Below, piece by piece: positions 1 through 6,698 of a stretch of 33,642 nucleotides of DNA (its first letter is position 1; each line of letters opens with the position of its first letter). The stretch is from IMG/VR virus record IMGVR_UViG_3300043429_000899, positions 1-33,642 of that record; one strand, 5' to 3'. The DNA is from a virus. A program made the translations under genes and the position numbers. The notes under the pieces were generated by a model. It searched no databases. It was not told the DNA's origin and saw only the letters and a program-made list of their open reading frames with translations.

Positions 1-89
1 TTGTCAATAACGATGATGTCACCGAAGTCAATCAAGTCTGTGCAGAATTCGTGGTAATCGCCGGTCTTGAGGACGAAGAAGAATATTGA
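1..89 (+). CDS. C-terminal fragment of a small acidic protein (5' truncated)
   Basis: An open frame enters from the left edge (first complete codon at base 3) and stops at TGA 87-89. The 28 visible residues are acidic and end in LEDEEEY. The stop codon overlaps the -35 box of the next promoter, the compact junction seen elsewhere in this region. The frame is supported by position and codon use only; function unknown. Confidence 0.45.
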   Translation, partial: VNNDDVTEVNQVCAEFVVIAGLEDEEEY

Positions 90-114
90 CAAATAATCAA
101 AAATCGTTTATCCT
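86..114 (+). promoter_or_regulatory. sigma70-type early promoter
   Basis: TTGACA (86-91), 17-base spacer, TATCCT (109-114). The downstream leader CTGTCCTTGAACTG and its GGAG ribosome site recur almost unchanged at the promoters at 7624 and 11905, so promoter and leader appear to be a reused cassette. It should drive the gene at 143. Confidence 0.8.
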
Positions 115-142
115 GTCCTTGAACTGGTGAGGAGAGAGTCCT

Positions 143-310
143 ATGAAAAACCCCATTCTGGTCAATGAGTTAGCCGAGGCCGCGCTGAACTGGCGCCTTG
201 CCAAGGCACTCTATGACGAAACGGGTCAAAAACAACACCGCTGGTTATACGAAGAAGCGGAAGACAAACTCAAAGAAACGGTCGCGAAACTGCACTACAG
301 TCTCGCTTGA
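143..310 (+). CDS. small helical protein, 55 aa
   Basis: Starts at ATG 143 behind a strong GGAGAGAG site and directly downstream of the promoter at 86-114, so it should be strongly expressed early. The protein is rich in Ala, Leu, Glu and Lys and looks like two amphipathic helices; it has no cysteine, signal peptide or membrane segment. Its TGA stop (308-310) lies inside the next -35 box. I do not recognise the family. Confidence 0.65.
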   Translation: MKNPILVNELAEAALNWRLAKALYDETGQKQHRWLYEEAEDKLKETVAKLHYSLA

Positions 311-335
311 CAATACCGCACAGGTGAGGTATAAT
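307..335 (+). promoter_or_regulatory. perfect consensus sigma70 promoter
   Basis: TTGACA (307-312), exactly 17 bases, TATAAT (330-335). Both hexamers are perfect. It overlaps the end of the preceding gene and should start transcription near 342 for the gene chain beginning at 380. Confidence 0.85.
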
Positions 336-379
336 GGTACCGAAGTGAGAGTGAACCCATAAACCAGCCGAGGTGACGA

Positions 380-541
380 ATGAAACCGAATCAATTACAA
401 GCTGTTCTTGAAGGTCTCCAAGAATTACTGGCAAACTATCCGATGGATGTCGCTGATGAACGCCTGGTCAGCTGGGCAGTGTACTACTTGCAACTGGTAA
501 ATCATTCCGGTCTTGTTGAAGGTTATGCCGAGTCGAAGTGA
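380..541 (+). CDS. small helical protein, 53 aa
   Basis: ATG 380 follows an AGGTGA site about 40 bases after the start point of the consensus promoter at 307. The product (MKPNQLQAVLEGLQ...) is predicted to be helical, without cysteines or membrane segments. Its TGA overlaps the ATG of the next gene (TGATG), implying translational coupling. No family recognised. Confidence 0.65.
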   Translation: MKPNQLQAVLEGLQELLANYPMDVADERLVSWAVYYLQLVNHSGLVEGYAESK

Positions 542-723
542 TGAAATACTACATCGTAGAGTACCAACGAAAAGATAATTGGGACCGCGGACTTATTCAG
601 TTCGCGGACATAAATCTGGCAATGGAATTCGCCAAAAACAAAATCACAGAAATGGGACAATCGGTAAAGATTGTCCCTGTTCCGTCAAAGGTCGGCTGGA
701 TTGATATGGGTGAAGACAAGTGA
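541..723 (+). CDS. small alpha/beta protein, 60 aa
   Basis: Start chosen at ATG 541, overlapping the previous stop, rather than the in-frame GTG at 538. The sequence alternates strands and a helix (MKYYIVEYQRK..., LAMEFAKNKI, VKIVPVPSKVGWIDMG). The N-terminal YYIVEY strand recalls other small early proteins here (MNYTYYVVEDD at 14594). Unknown function; coupled to both neighbours. Confidence 0.65.
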   Translation: MKYYIVEYQRKDNWDRGLIQFADINLAMEFAKNKITEMGQSVKIVPVPSKVGWIDMGEDK

Positions 724-944
724 ACGAAGATTACAAACGCATTCGATGGAAACAACTGTTGCGCAAAAAGAACGGCGCTGAACCCAATCTCAAGGCACAT
801 CTGTTATTGCTGATGATTGGTGTCGGTGACATCATTGACGGCATTGTGCTGTTGCTGAGTCTGGGATTTGTGTCTGGTGGATTCGCACTGGAAGCGGCAC
901 GACAAATGGGCATCTATCGAATGGAACTGCGGAATAAACAATGA
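720..944 (+). CDS. small membrane protein, 74 aa
   Basis: Reads from GTG 720, which overlaps the previous TGA (GTGA). A basic N-terminus (YKRIRWKQLLRKKNG) precedes a long hydrophobic stretch around residues 27-58 (LLLLMIGVGDIIDGIVLLLS...), fitting one kinked or two short membrane helices with a central Asp pair. An early inner-membrane protein is likely; the target is unknown. Confidence 0.6.
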   Translation: MNEDYKRIRWKQLLRKKNGAEPNLKAHLLLLMIGVGDIIDGIVLLLSLGFVSGGFALEAARQMGIYRMELRNKQ

Positions 945-1150
945 AACCCAAAATCTATCGATTCGATGTGGGTAAAAACAACAGCACGGATTGTCGTTAT
1001 CGACTGTTTGTTACCAAGGCGGATTATGACCGTCTGTTGAAAGAACACATCGCACTGCAAGAACTCAGTAAGCGACCTGCCAGACGGGTATCGAGGTCGC
1101 GACCCCCTTGGCAAAACGAACCGCGGGCACACGGCCGCTGGAAGGATTAA
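941..1150 (+). CDS. small protein with basic Arg-rich tail, 69 aa
   Basis: ATG 941 overlaps the upstream TGA (ATGA). Residues 1-45 look like a compact strand/helix unit (KIYRFDVGKNNSTDCRYRLFVTKADYDRLL), followed by a basic, probably disordered tail (KRPARRVSRSRPP...) that could bind nucleic acid. No family recognised. Confidence 0.55.
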   Translation: MKPKIYRFDVGKNNSTDCRYRLFVTKADYDRLLKEHIALQELSKRPARRVSRSRPPWQNEPRAHGRWKD

Positions 1151-1152
1151 CC

Positions 1153-1431
1153 ATGACAACTTTAATGAAATACATCGCGTTTGCTTTTCTGGTTCTCGGG
1201 TTGACCGCGTGTTCCCGTGTTTCCCAATCTCCGCCATATCTGCGACATCTGGAATGTTCTGTCAACGGTAAAGTGATTATGCGCTCTGAGTCTGTTGAAC
1301 AGATTATCATGGTCGAAGATACCTATACTTTCTACCAAAAGGAATATGACAATCATGTGGCAGGTCGATATCGTCAGCGCATGGGTGAGTATTGCCAAGT
1401 CTTGCGTAGTCAGGTGGAGACCGAACAATGA
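1153..1431 (+). CDS. predicted lipoprotein, 92 aa
   Basis: Start placed at ATG 1153, giving a classic lipoprotein signal: MTTLMKY, a hydrophobic stretch (IAFAFLVLG) and a lipobox LTAC at about residues 16-19. The mature part (about 73 aa) begins with polar residues and has two more Cys. It resembles the 85-aa lipoprotein at 20746 in layout (short conserved Cys-Ser/Tyr-x-Gly-Gly/Lys segment after the lipobox). Phage lipoproteins often act in superinfection exclusion or lysis; nothing here decides which. Confidence 0.7.
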   Translation: MTTLMKYIAFAFLVLGLTACSRVSQSPPYLRHLECSVNGKVIMRSESVEQIIMVEDTYTFYQKEYDNHVAGRYRQRMGEYCQVLRSQVETEQ

Positions 1432-1865
1432 CCGAATTATTTGTGCAATACCGAGAACAATGCCTACACAGTGAGCGTGCATCTGAACCCTATGGGAATT
1501 GGCGCGAAGAATACGATTTTTCTGTTCTCAGTGCTAGTCTGACCAGTCGCGGTCAATATGACGAAGAAAAGTTTACTGTCGATTTTGAGGTAAAAGCGGG
1601 CGAACCTGTGTTTATACTTCACATAACTTACAGTACCGGAGATAGTTTTGGTACTGCCTATGGTCGTGGTGAAGTGTTGTGGGTATTCAAAGATGCCGAT
1701 TTAGCAGTAGAAGCACTGAAACGGTGGAAAGAAGAAAGTGATACCGAATTTGGTATCGAATTTGAAGTCGAAGGTGGAAAGAAAATCAAACTGAGCAATC
1801 CTGCAGCCGGATATTTCGAGAATTTGGGTTGCATCGAATTACAAACATTTTTAGTTAACCCATAG
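1428..1865 (+). CDS. hypothetical protein, 145 aa
   Basis: ATG 1428 overlaps the lipoprotein stop (ATGA). A soluble, acidic, beta-rich protein with no cysteine pair or membrane segment beyond its N-terminal Cys; the middle (FTVDFEVKAGEPVFILHITYST) looks like antiparallel strands. It is one of the larger proteins in this early cluster and shares transcription with the lipoprotein. Function unknown. Confidence 0.65.
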   Translation: MTELFVQYREQCLHSERASEPYGNWREEYDFSVLSASLTSRGQYDEEKFTVDFEVKAGEPVFILHITYSTGDSFGTAYGRGEVLWVFKDADLAVEALKRWKEESDTEFGIEFEVEGGKKIKLSNPAAGYFENLGCIELQTFLVNP

Positions 1866-1870
1866 GAGTA

Positions 1871-2044
1871 ATGATGGAAAATCGTAAACAAGCCGGACTG
1901 CTGGCACTGCATTCTTTTGCCGGTGCGCTGAATCTGGCAGTCGTTTTGAAAGCCGATGAACTGCCTCTTCTGAATCTTTTGTGTCTCGGACTAAACATCG
2001 GGTTTGCCGTTGCTCACTTTACCGCGATAAGGAACTATCGATGA
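1871..2044 (+). CDS. small membrane protein, 57 aa
   Basis: Two consecutive ATGs (1871 and 1874) follow a TAGGAG site; the second has better spacing, and the difference is one residue. Nearly the whole chain is hydrophobic (HSFAGALNLAVVLKADELPLLNLLCLGLNIGFAVAHF), fitting two membrane helices around a charged KADE turn. Its stop overlaps the next ATG. Unknown target. Confidence 0.6.
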   Translation: MMENRKQAGLLALHSFAGALNLAVVLKADELPLLNLLCLGLNIGFAVAHFTAIRNYR

Positions 2045-2502
2045 ATACAATTGAACTGAAAAGGAAACTGAATTCACTACAAGCGGAAATCGAATCCGTG
2101 AAAAAACAACTGGCGCTCACGGAAAGTTACTTTCCGGAAACCGGTTCTGTGGTTTGGTTTCTGTTTGGTAACGGTAGTGTCAAAGACTTTCGCTGGTGGG
2201 GCGGAGAAACAGATATCGAAATGTTCGAACAAGGCAATGTCTTTCTGACGGAACGCGCAGCGGGATTGACCCGTGATTATCGCCAAGCGGTTGCGCGAAT
2301 CAATCGGGCAATCCGTGCCGGTGAAAGCGGTGATTTGTCTCCGAACTATAACGCATCGGCGCGAGAGTGGTATGCCAAAAGCTTCGGAAGCGCGGACTTC
2401 TGCACAGGTTCGAAATCTTCTATCATGACGATTGTTCGCACCCATTCAGAAGATTTCAATGTGGTTCGCCAATACATCGAAGAGGTACTGCATGGTTCCT
2501 GA
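2041..2502 (+). CDS. hypothetical protein with N-terminal coiled coil, 153 aa
   Basis: ATG 2041 overlaps the upstream TGA. Residues 1-27 form a heptad-like helix (MNTIELKRKLNSLQAEIESVKKQ). Next comes a Trp/Phe-rich segment (VVWFLFGNGSVKDFRWWGG) and a basic helical middle with several Arg-Ala repeats. No catalytic motif is evident. The coiled coil suggests oligomerisation. The end overlaps the next gene by 11 bases. Confidence 0.6.
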   Translation: MNTIELKRKLNSLQAEIESVKKQLALTESYFPETGSVVWFLFGNGSVKDFRWWGGETDIEMFEQGNVFLTERAAGLTRDYRQAVARINRAIRAGESGDLSPNYNASAREWYAKSFGSADFCTGSKSSIMTIVRTHSEDFNVVRQYIEEVLHGS

Positions 2503-2692
2503 TTTCATCAAAATGCCGACCGCCTCGGAAATCCGGTGGCGGTGCGAGAATCAAGGTATGGGCGGTATCGAAGCAAAGGATGCTCTCATAAAAGAGCGTC
2601 TGGTCGAATACATCGATAACAAAAAGTTCTTTTCCCTGAGCAATAACGAACTTGAACAAATCTTGAAGTATCTGATATTGAGAGGTGCATGA
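2492..2692 (+). CDS. small hypothetical protein, 66 aa
   Basis: Start chosen at ATG 2492, shortly after GAGG, because longer versions would overlap the previous gene extensively. Helical protein (IRWRCENQGMGGIEAKDALIKERL...). It resembles short phage proteins of unknown role; there is no motif to assign. Its TGA overlaps ATG 2689 of the next gene. Confidence 0.55.
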   Translation: MVPDFIKMPTASEIRWRCENQGMGGIEAKDALIKERLVEYIDNKKFFSLSNNELEQILKYLILRGA

Positions 2693-2850
2693 TGTGCTTT
2701 CATATATGGTCTGAATGGTCTGAATTGGTGAAGTGTTATAGTGGCACCTACCAATACAGGTCTTGTGAGAAATGCAACAAGATTGACAAACGCCATGCTG
2801 GTTGCAGTAACGATTTCAACCTGCTTATTTGGAACAGGAAACCAAAATGA
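2689..2850 (+). CDS. small Cys-rich protein, possible zinc ribbon, 53 aa
   Basis: Starts at overlapping ATGs 2689/2692. It has five Cys residues, including a CEKC knuckle and a following RHAGC, which fits a degenerate treble-clef or zinc-ribbon fold. The stop overlaps the next ATG (ATGA). Too short for the usual ORF length cut-off, but framed on both sides by coupled genes. Possible DNA- or protein-binding factor. Confidence 0.55.
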   Translation: MMCFHIWSEWSELVKCYSGTYQYRSCEKCNKIDKRHAGCSNDFNLLIWNRKPK

Positions 2851-3134
2851 AACCCGAAGTCCGAATAGTCCGCACGCCCTTTCGCCGAGGCTACTATTAC
2901 CGTGTCGAGAGAAAGGTCAATTTTCTTGGGTTCAAATTCTGGCGGTTTTGGAGTCTTGAATGGAGTCCGGCAATAGCCAGGATTGAGGCAGGAAAACTCT
3001 ATAAGCGCCTGCTCGAAAATAACCAAGAACTTGAAAAAGACACCGTTGTTTGGTATAACGGTAACGAATGGAAACGACCGACCCTACGGGAAGGCAAAGA
3101 ATTGAGTATGATTAAAAAGGGAGACGGAGAATGA
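2847..3134 (+). CDS. hypothetical protein, paralog-like to the 4031 gene, 95 aa
   Basis: ATG 2847 overlaps the upstream stop. Basic, aromatic-rich N-terminal half with the pattern RKVNFLGFKFWRFWSLEW, which matches in style YKKVWFLNFSFWMVHHEC of the 83-aa protein at 4031; both then have a helix ending in Leu/Lys-rich sequence. The two are probably duplicated members of one phage family. Function unknown. Confidence 0.6.
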   Translation: MKPEVRIVRTPFRRGYYYRVERKVNFLGFKFWRFWSLEWSPAIARIEAGKLYKRLLENNQELEKDTVVWYNGNEWKRPTLREGKELSMIKKGDGE

Positions 3135-3427
3135 GTGTTCGTGACGATATCATGTCGGCAAAAAATCCGTTTGTTGGTGAGCACCTTGGTCGCGCATGGA
3201 GTTACAGCCAAGAAAAATGCGCGGATATTGCCGAAGTCAGTGAGAGGAAATTACTGGCAGAAAAGGCCGTGCTTAACGAACACGCTAACGACTTAGCAAA
3301 GGAAATTATCGCACAACAGGCGAAACTGAACGCGCTGATTGCGGAGTTGCGTGAATACTTTGAATATGACCTCGACACGACAGACCACATTGATCCTATC
3401 CTATCCAAATACGAGAACAAACAATGA
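3131..3427 (+). CDS. helical protein, 98 aa
   Basis: ATG 3131 overlaps the upstream TGA after a GGAGACGGAG site. A long Ala/Glu/Leu-rich helix (about residues 30-80) with heptad spacing ends in an acidic tail. Likely coiled-coil protein. No family recognised. Confidence 0.65.
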   Translation: MSVRDDIMSAKNPFVGEHLGRAWSYSQEKCADIAEVSERKLLAEKAVLNEHANDLAKEIIAQQAKLNALIAELREYFEYDLDTTDHIDPILSKYENKQ

Positions 3428-3489
3428 TTACCGCAATAGGTATCGGAGTCTGTCAAAATTGGGTAGTAAATTTTGAGGAGTTAAAATGA
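3424..3489 (+). CDS. possible 21-aa microprotein
   Basis: ATG 3424 overlaps the previous TGA, and its own TGA (3487-3489) overlaps the next ATG at 3486, so the frame fits exactly between two coupled genes. The product begins MITAIGIGVCQNW. It may be a real peptide or a translated linker that keeps ribosomes on the messenger up to the TGAGGAG site of the next gene. Confidence 0.35.
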   Translation: MITAIGIGVCQNWVVNFEELK

Positions 3490-3731
3490 TTAGTCTTACC
3501 GAACTGCAAAACAAACGAATTTCTCCGACCGAGAAGTTTCTGATAGACATCGAGAACCGTATCATCAACTACGATTACCAAGAACTTCGGGAATTTGTTA
3601 TTGAGATACCGAATACCGGTGTCGATATGGCAAAGGTTTACAATACGCTGTATTACGCCGGTTACACCGCCAAGCGGATGGAAACCGAAAAGGGTTATCT
3701 ACTGAACTATCTGCGGATTACATGGGAGTAA
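3486..3731 (+). CDS. small hypothetical protein, 81 aa
   Basis: Preceded by TGAGGAG at good spacing. Helical protein with a Tyr-rich second half (DMAKVYNTLYYAGYTAKRM). It resembles a small winged-helix layout in its helix-helix-strand pattern, but I cannot assign it. TAA overlaps ATG 3731 of the next gene. Confidence 0.6.
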   Translation: MISLTELQNKRISPTEKFLIDIENRIINYDYQELREFVIEIPNTGVDMAKVYNTLYYAGYTAKRMETEKGYLLNYLRITWE

Positions 3732-3919
3732 TGATGAAAAAGATGCGATATTACTGGATTGGTGCGGTCTCTGCAGCGGCCGCTGGATGGTTTTTCATGC
3801 GAACACTGGTCAGTCTTGTTGAAGGTTGGCATGATATTGCACTGACCTCTGGACCCGCAACGGCCGTCTTGCTGGCGATTACCTACTATTCGGTCAAAAA
3901 ATATGAATCAGAAAATTGA
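3731..3919 (+). CDS. small two-helix membrane protein, 62 aa
   Basis: ATGs at 3731 and 3734 follow GGGAG. Basic N-terminus (MMKKMRYYW), then two hydrophobic stretches (about residues 9-26 and 36-53) separated by a polar EGWHD turn. Inner-membrane localisation is inferred. It overlaps the next gene by 17 bases. Confidence 0.6.
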   Translation: MMKKMRYYWIGAVSAAAAGWFFMRTLVSLVEGWHDIALTSGPATAVLLAITYYSVKKYESEN

Positions 3920-4034
3920 AGAAATCATTGAAAGTCGGTTCACATCCACAAATGGTGTGCCGGTGCGTGACATTCGGTTGACTCGCGAGGAATGGTTGTT
4001 ACTGAAACTGCAACTGAAAGAGAACAAGAAATGA
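3903..4034 (+). CDS. small helical protein, 43 aa
   Basis: ATG 3903 lies inside the end of the previous gene; its TGA overlaps the next ATG at 4031. The sequence begins MNQKIEEIIESRF and ends in a Leu/Lys helix (EEWLLLKLQLKENKK). The shared terminal ENKK/NKK also ends the proteins at 4603 and 4875, which suggests sequence exchange at gene junctions. Confidence 0.5.
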   Translation: MNQKIEEIIESRFTSTNGVPVRDIRLTREEWLLLKLQLKENKK

Positions 4035-4282
4035 AACATCCTGAGTACAAACTGGTCTGCCGATACAACAATAAAGGAACACGAACCTTTGTGATTTACA
4101 AGAAAGTCTGGTTCTTGAATTTTTCGTTTTGGATGGTTCATCATGAATGTAGTTGGCGGTGCAGTGAATTCAAGGCGCGTGAAATGACTTTAGGTGCCTA
4201 TGAGGAAGACTTGAAGAAATACTCGTTTCAGAAGAACCCGAAACCTGCCGATGAAGTCCTTATGCACTTGAAGGATGAATAA
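4031..4282 (+). CDS. hypothetical protein, paralog-like to the 2847 gene, 83 aa
   Basis: ATG 4031 overlaps the upstream TGA. The aromatic strand-rich core (FVIYKKVWFLNFSFWMVHHEC) matches the pattern in the 95-aa protein at 2847. Two Cys and two His residues (HHECSWRC) could bind a metal. It overlaps the next gene by 8 bases. Confidence 0.6.
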   Translation: MKHPEYKLVCRYNNKGTRTFVIYKKVWFLNFSFWMVHHECSWRCSEFKAREMTLGAYEEDLKKYSFQKNPKPADEVLMHLKDE

Positions 4283-4403
4283 AAAACCGCGTCCGGTGTG
4301 GACAGAATTCGCACTGGGCATTTTTCTTTTTCTGTGCGTCAATGGCATTTACTCTCTTGTGGTGTATTATGCCGACCCGCAAAATAATGGAGTAGAACAA
4401 TGA
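4275..4403 (+). CDS. single-pass membrane peptide, 42 aa
   Basis: ATG 4275 after AAGG; a basic start (NKKPRP) is followed by one membrane helix (FALGIFLFLCVNGIYSLVVYY) and a short polar tail. The stop overlaps ATG 4400. Such small membrane peptides are common in phage early regions. Confidence 0.5.
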   Translation: MNKKPRPVWTEFALGIFLFLCVNGIYSLVVYYADPQNNGVEQ

Positions 4404-4606
4404 ACCCGAAAATTAAAGAATTTGTAAGGCAGTGCGGCGGGGTGTATTGCTATGAAAGTGGTGAGGAATATGCGCAGGTACTTGCCGGCAATAATATTGA
4501 AAAGTTTGCCGAACTGATTGTGCGGGAATGCGCTAATGTTGCGGCCGAACACGAAGCATTGGATATCTACGAAGAAATTCGTGAACACTTTGGTGTACAG
4601 GGATGA
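4400..4606 (+). CDS. small hypothetical protein, family shared with the 5039 gene, 68 aa
   Basis: Begins MNPKIKEF and contains FAELIVRECANV. The protein at 5039 begins MNPKIEEL and contains FARFIVRECGNF. Both have a Gly-Gly turn after the first helix. This N-terminus/IVREC pattern is familiar from small proteins of many enterobacterial phages, with no known role. ATG overlaps the upstream TGA. Confidence 0.7.
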   Translation: MNPKIKEFVRQCGGVYCYESGEEYAQVLAGNNIEKFAELIVRECANVAAEHEALDIYEEIREHFGVQG

Positions 4607-4878
4607 GCGCACAATTTGACCAACGCACTATCATAGGATTCGTGAAACGACCAGACGGGTATTGGTATCTGACCGAGGATGGTACATTGCACAGTGTTGG
4701 TGATGATACTGGTGAACGCATATTGAGACAAATTCACAAAGTCTGGTGCGATGGACAATCACCGCAAATCAAAGAAGATATCGGTTATTGTTTTTCCATC
4801 ACCAGAAAAACCATCTACAAATACATTCTGGATGTGTACTGGTCGATTCTGACCAAATGGAAAAAGAATAAGAAATGA
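4603..4878 (+). CDS. hypothetical protein, 91 aa
   Basis: ATG 4603 overlaps the upstream TGA. An N-terminal beta-rich part (RTIIGFVKRPDGYWYLTEDGTLH) is followed by a helical, strongly basic C-terminus ending TKWKKNKK. The tail suggests nucleic acid or membrane-surface binding. No family recognised. Confidence 0.6.
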   Translation: MSAQFDQRTIIGFVKRPDGYWYLTEDGTLHSVGDDTGERILRQIHKVWCDGQSPQIKEDIGYCFSITRKTIYKYILDVYWSILTKWKKNKK

Positions 4879-5042
4879 CCGAAGAATATCGTGCGGATTA
4901 TCCTAAACGAAAGATACCGACAAAAGGTAATCCGTACTGGATGTGTGCAAAGTGTGGCAGGTCTGACCCCGAAATCAACGGACAAATCAAAAATCACTAT
5001 TCGCACTGTGAATGGCGAATCAAACAGGAGAACAAGAAATGA
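4875..5042 (+). CDS. small zinc-finger-like protein, 55 aa
   Basis: ATG 4875 overlaps the previous TGA and its own TGA overlaps ATG 5039. It contains CAKC followed by HYSHC, a plausible Cys2-His-Cys metal site (about residues 24-46). Likely a small zinc-binding protein acting on DNA, RNA or a protein partner. Confidence 0.6.
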   Translation: MTEEYRADYPKRKIPTKGNPYWMCAKCGRSDPEINGQIKNHYSHCEWRIKQENKK

Positions 5043-5236
5043 ATCCGAAAATCGAAGAACTTTTCAAACAGGCAGGTGGCTGGGTTGAGGTCGATGATAA
5101 AGGAAATTACTTTACATACACCTCGGAACTTGATGTTGAGTTATTTGCTCGATTTATTGTCCGCGAGTGTGGGAACTTTACTGACCCCGTATCGCGGAAT
5201 CTGATGTTCCTGCATTTTGGTGATAACCATGATTGA
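5039..5236 (+). CDS. small hypothetical protein, paralog of the 4400 gene, 65 aa
   Basis: ATG 5039 is coupled to the upstream stop. It shares the MNPKI start, Gly-Gly turn and FIVREC core with the 68-aa protein at 4400, so the two likely arose by duplication with two genes now lying between them. The stop overlaps the next gene. Confidence 0.7.
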   Translation: MNPKIEELFKQAGGWVEVDDKGNYFTYTSELDVELFARFIVRECGNFTDPVSRNLMFLHFGDNHD

Positions 5237-5426
5237 ACTCATACCAATTCGCGAATACACAGAACTGTTCACCATCAAGGAGTTTGCAGAAGATGTCAAG
5301 CTCGGATGTTTAATTCCCTATGATGGCGATGGCTACTGGGCAACAGAAACACAGCAAAGTCACCTGTGCGTATGGGATACGCCGAAACCCGAATGGGCAA
5401 CTCATGTAGCGTGGTACAACCGATGA
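5229..5426 (+). CDS. small hypothetical protein, 65 aa
   Basis: Start set at ATG 5229, overlapping the previous gene by 8 bases. The stretch LIPYDGDGYWATE is a pattern I have seen in small proteins of varied phages, but with no assigned function. C-terminal Trp-rich segment (CVWDTPKPEWATHVAWYNR). Stop overlaps ATG 5423. Confidence 0.6.
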   Translation: MIELIPIREYTELFTIKEFAEDVKLGCLIPYDGDGYWATETQQSHLCVWDTPKPEWATHVAWYNR

Positions 5427-5569
5427 TTAACACAATCTTTACCATTCTTATCATACTTGCTTTCATAGCACTTGTGTATCAAGTGGCAAAAAACGACAAA
5501 TCCTGTGACAGTTGTAACAGTGGATGTGATTCCTGTTTCAAAACCAAACGCGAAGAAGAAAAGAAATGA
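5423..5569 (+). CDS. membrane peptide with Cys-rich tail, 48 aa
   Basis: One N-terminal membrane helix (TIFTILIILAFIALVYQVA) is followed by CDSCNSGCDSC and a charged tail KTKREEEKK. The paired CxxC motifs could bind a metal or form disulfides. ATG 5423 overlaps the upstream TGA. Confidence 0.6.
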   Translation: MINTIFTILIILAFIALVYQVAKNDKSCDSCNSGCDSCFKTKREEEKK

Positions 5570-5736
5570 AACCTGTAAGAGAATATCGAATTGTCGCCAA
5601 TGTTGATTGGGTTAAAGTCGAAAAACTGGTGCAAGAATACATGAATATGAATCAGGATTGGTATCCTATTGGCGGCGTGATGCAAACCAATCAAGGTCTG
5701 TTTATGCAGGCGATTGCCCGAGAGCGATACGAATAG
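5566..5736 (+). CDS. DUF1737-like small protein, 56 aa
   Basis: The pattern EYRIV, a helix with VQEYMNMNQDWYPIGGV and a final FMQAI strand matches the short DUF1737 fold (about 50-60 aa), widespread in bacteria and phages and of unknown role. ATG 5566 overlaps the upstream TGA. The family call is from memory of the pattern. Confidence 0.65.
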   Translation: MKPVREYRIVANVDWVKVEKLVQEYMNMNQDWYPIGGVMQTNQGLFMQAIARERYE

Positions 5737-5745
5737 GTATAACAA

Positions 5746-5964
5746 ATGAGCGACACAAAGAAACACCAAAGAATGTATCAAGAACGGCAAGGCCAAGAAT
5801 TCAAAAAAGACTTTGATTCTCGCCGTTATGGAAACCGCCGGCGAGAATTGGCACGACTGAAACGAAAAGAAATTCGCCGTGAACGATATGCGGAAAACCG
5901 ATTATTGTCTGATGATGATACCTCAACACGACCGATTAAAAAGTCGAGATATCCATGGGCATGA
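5746..5964 (+). CDS. small highly basic protein, 72 aa
   Basis: ATG 5746 follows a weak site after TAGGTAT. The product is very rich in Arg/Lys (RRYGNRRRELARLKRKEIRR) and probably helical or disordered, suggesting nucleic-acid binding. Its TGA overlaps the next ATG at 5961. Confidence 0.6.
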   Translation: MSDTKKHQRMYQERQGQEFKKDFDSRRYGNRRRELARLKRKEIRRERYAENRLLSDDDTSTRPIKKSRYPWA

Positions 5965-6209
5965 GTAAGTACCCGATGGGACAATCGTGGGAAGAAGAAG
6001 CGCGCCGAGGCGCGGAATGGCACGAAACGCGCCGTGAAAAATGTGCCAAAATCGGTTCTCTAGGAACTTCTCGCGCCTACTCTCACAGTCGAATGTACCA
6101 TGGTATTTTGTGGGTACTGGAACGAGTAAAATCACTAGAATCCGAGAACGCGGAACTGCGGAAAGTCAATAAGGACTTGAAAAAACAGCTGGTTGACAAA
6201 CGCCGGTAA
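5961..6209 (+). CDS. coiled-coil protein, 82 aa
   Basis: The ATG at 5961 overlaps the upstream TGA (ATGA) and is preferred over ATG 5955, which would add two residues. The C-terminal 35 residues form a leucine-zipper-like heptad helix (WVLERVKSLESENAELRKV...). Likely dimeric; unknown partner. The next promoter lies in its last codons. Confidence 0.6.
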   Translation: MSKYPMGQSWEEEARRGAEWHETRREKCAKIGSLGTSRAYSHSRMYHGILWVLERVKSLESENAELRKVNKDLKKQLVDKRR

Positions 6210-6220
6210 ACTGTTATCCT
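6193..6220 (+). promoter_or_regulatory. sigma70-type early promoter
   Basis: TTGACA (6193-6198), 16-base spacer, TATCCT (6215-6220), inside the end of the previous gene. It drives the gene at 6248, whose AGAGGAG ribosome site follows at 6235-6241. Confidence 0.75.
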
Positions 6221-6247
6221 ATGGGTGAACTCAGAAGAGGAGAACCC

Positions 6248-6487
6248 ATGAACGCCGAATATGTCGTGTACTACAATGATGTACTCTTTGGTGATACTCG
6301 CGCTCGCACCTTGCGGTCGCTGAAAGAAGCGCTGGAATTCATCGAAATGCGTGCCATACGACCGCATTTGTACAACGATTTCAAACTGGTCGTGAACGAA
6401 TACGAAATCAAACCCGAAAGCAAATACGATGAACACTGGGTCATGCCGGAAGGTTATGAACTCAAACCGAATCCCAACGCGAAATAA
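6248..6487 (+). CDS. small hypothetical protein, related to the 7681 gene, 79 aa
   Basis: ATG 6248 is the first start after the promoter and the AGAGGAG site. The segment SLKEALEFIEMRAIRPHLYN followed by DFKLVVNEYEI parallels TMNEALEFIREKQDYLELYN and NFTVRALIE of the protein at 7681, so both belong to one early family; each has its own promoter. Predicted strand-helix-strand fold; unknown function. Confidence 0.7.
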   Translation: MNAEYVVYYNDVLFGDTRARTLRSLKEALEFIEMRAIRPHLYNDFKLVVNEYEIKPESKYDEHWVMPEGYELKPNPNAK

Positions 6488-6497
6488 GGAAAATTCG

Positions 6498-6698
6498 ATG
6501 TCTGATTATCCGAATATGTCTTACTGTATGTTCCAAAATACGGCGGCCGCAATGGCACAGGTGCTTGAAGCAATGAACAACGCACCGAATTTCAAAGAAA
6601 TGGATTTGAGTGTCGAAGAAGGTCGTGCATTGCACCGCATGATGCGTATGTGTGCAGACTACATGGATGCTTATGACGATTTGGTGAACAGTCAATGA
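6498..6698 (+). CDS. Met-rich helical protein, 66 aa
   Basis: ATG 6498 after a TAAGGA site. All-helical by composition and unusually rich in methionine (about ten). No motif recognised. TGA overlaps the next ATG. Confidence 0.6.
   Translation: MSDYPNMSYCMFQNTAAAMAQVLEAMNNAPNFKEMDLSVEEGRALHRMMRMCADYMDAYDDLVNSQ

Noticed and set aside
1108-1431. Longer start for the lipoprotein (MAKRTAG... from 1108)
   Set aside because: It would bury the signal peptide behind a charged extension; ATG 1153 gives a normal lipoprotein signal.
2701-2743. Promoter with TATAGT at 2738
   Set aside because: No acceptable -35 at 16-18 bases, and it lies within a coupled reading frame.
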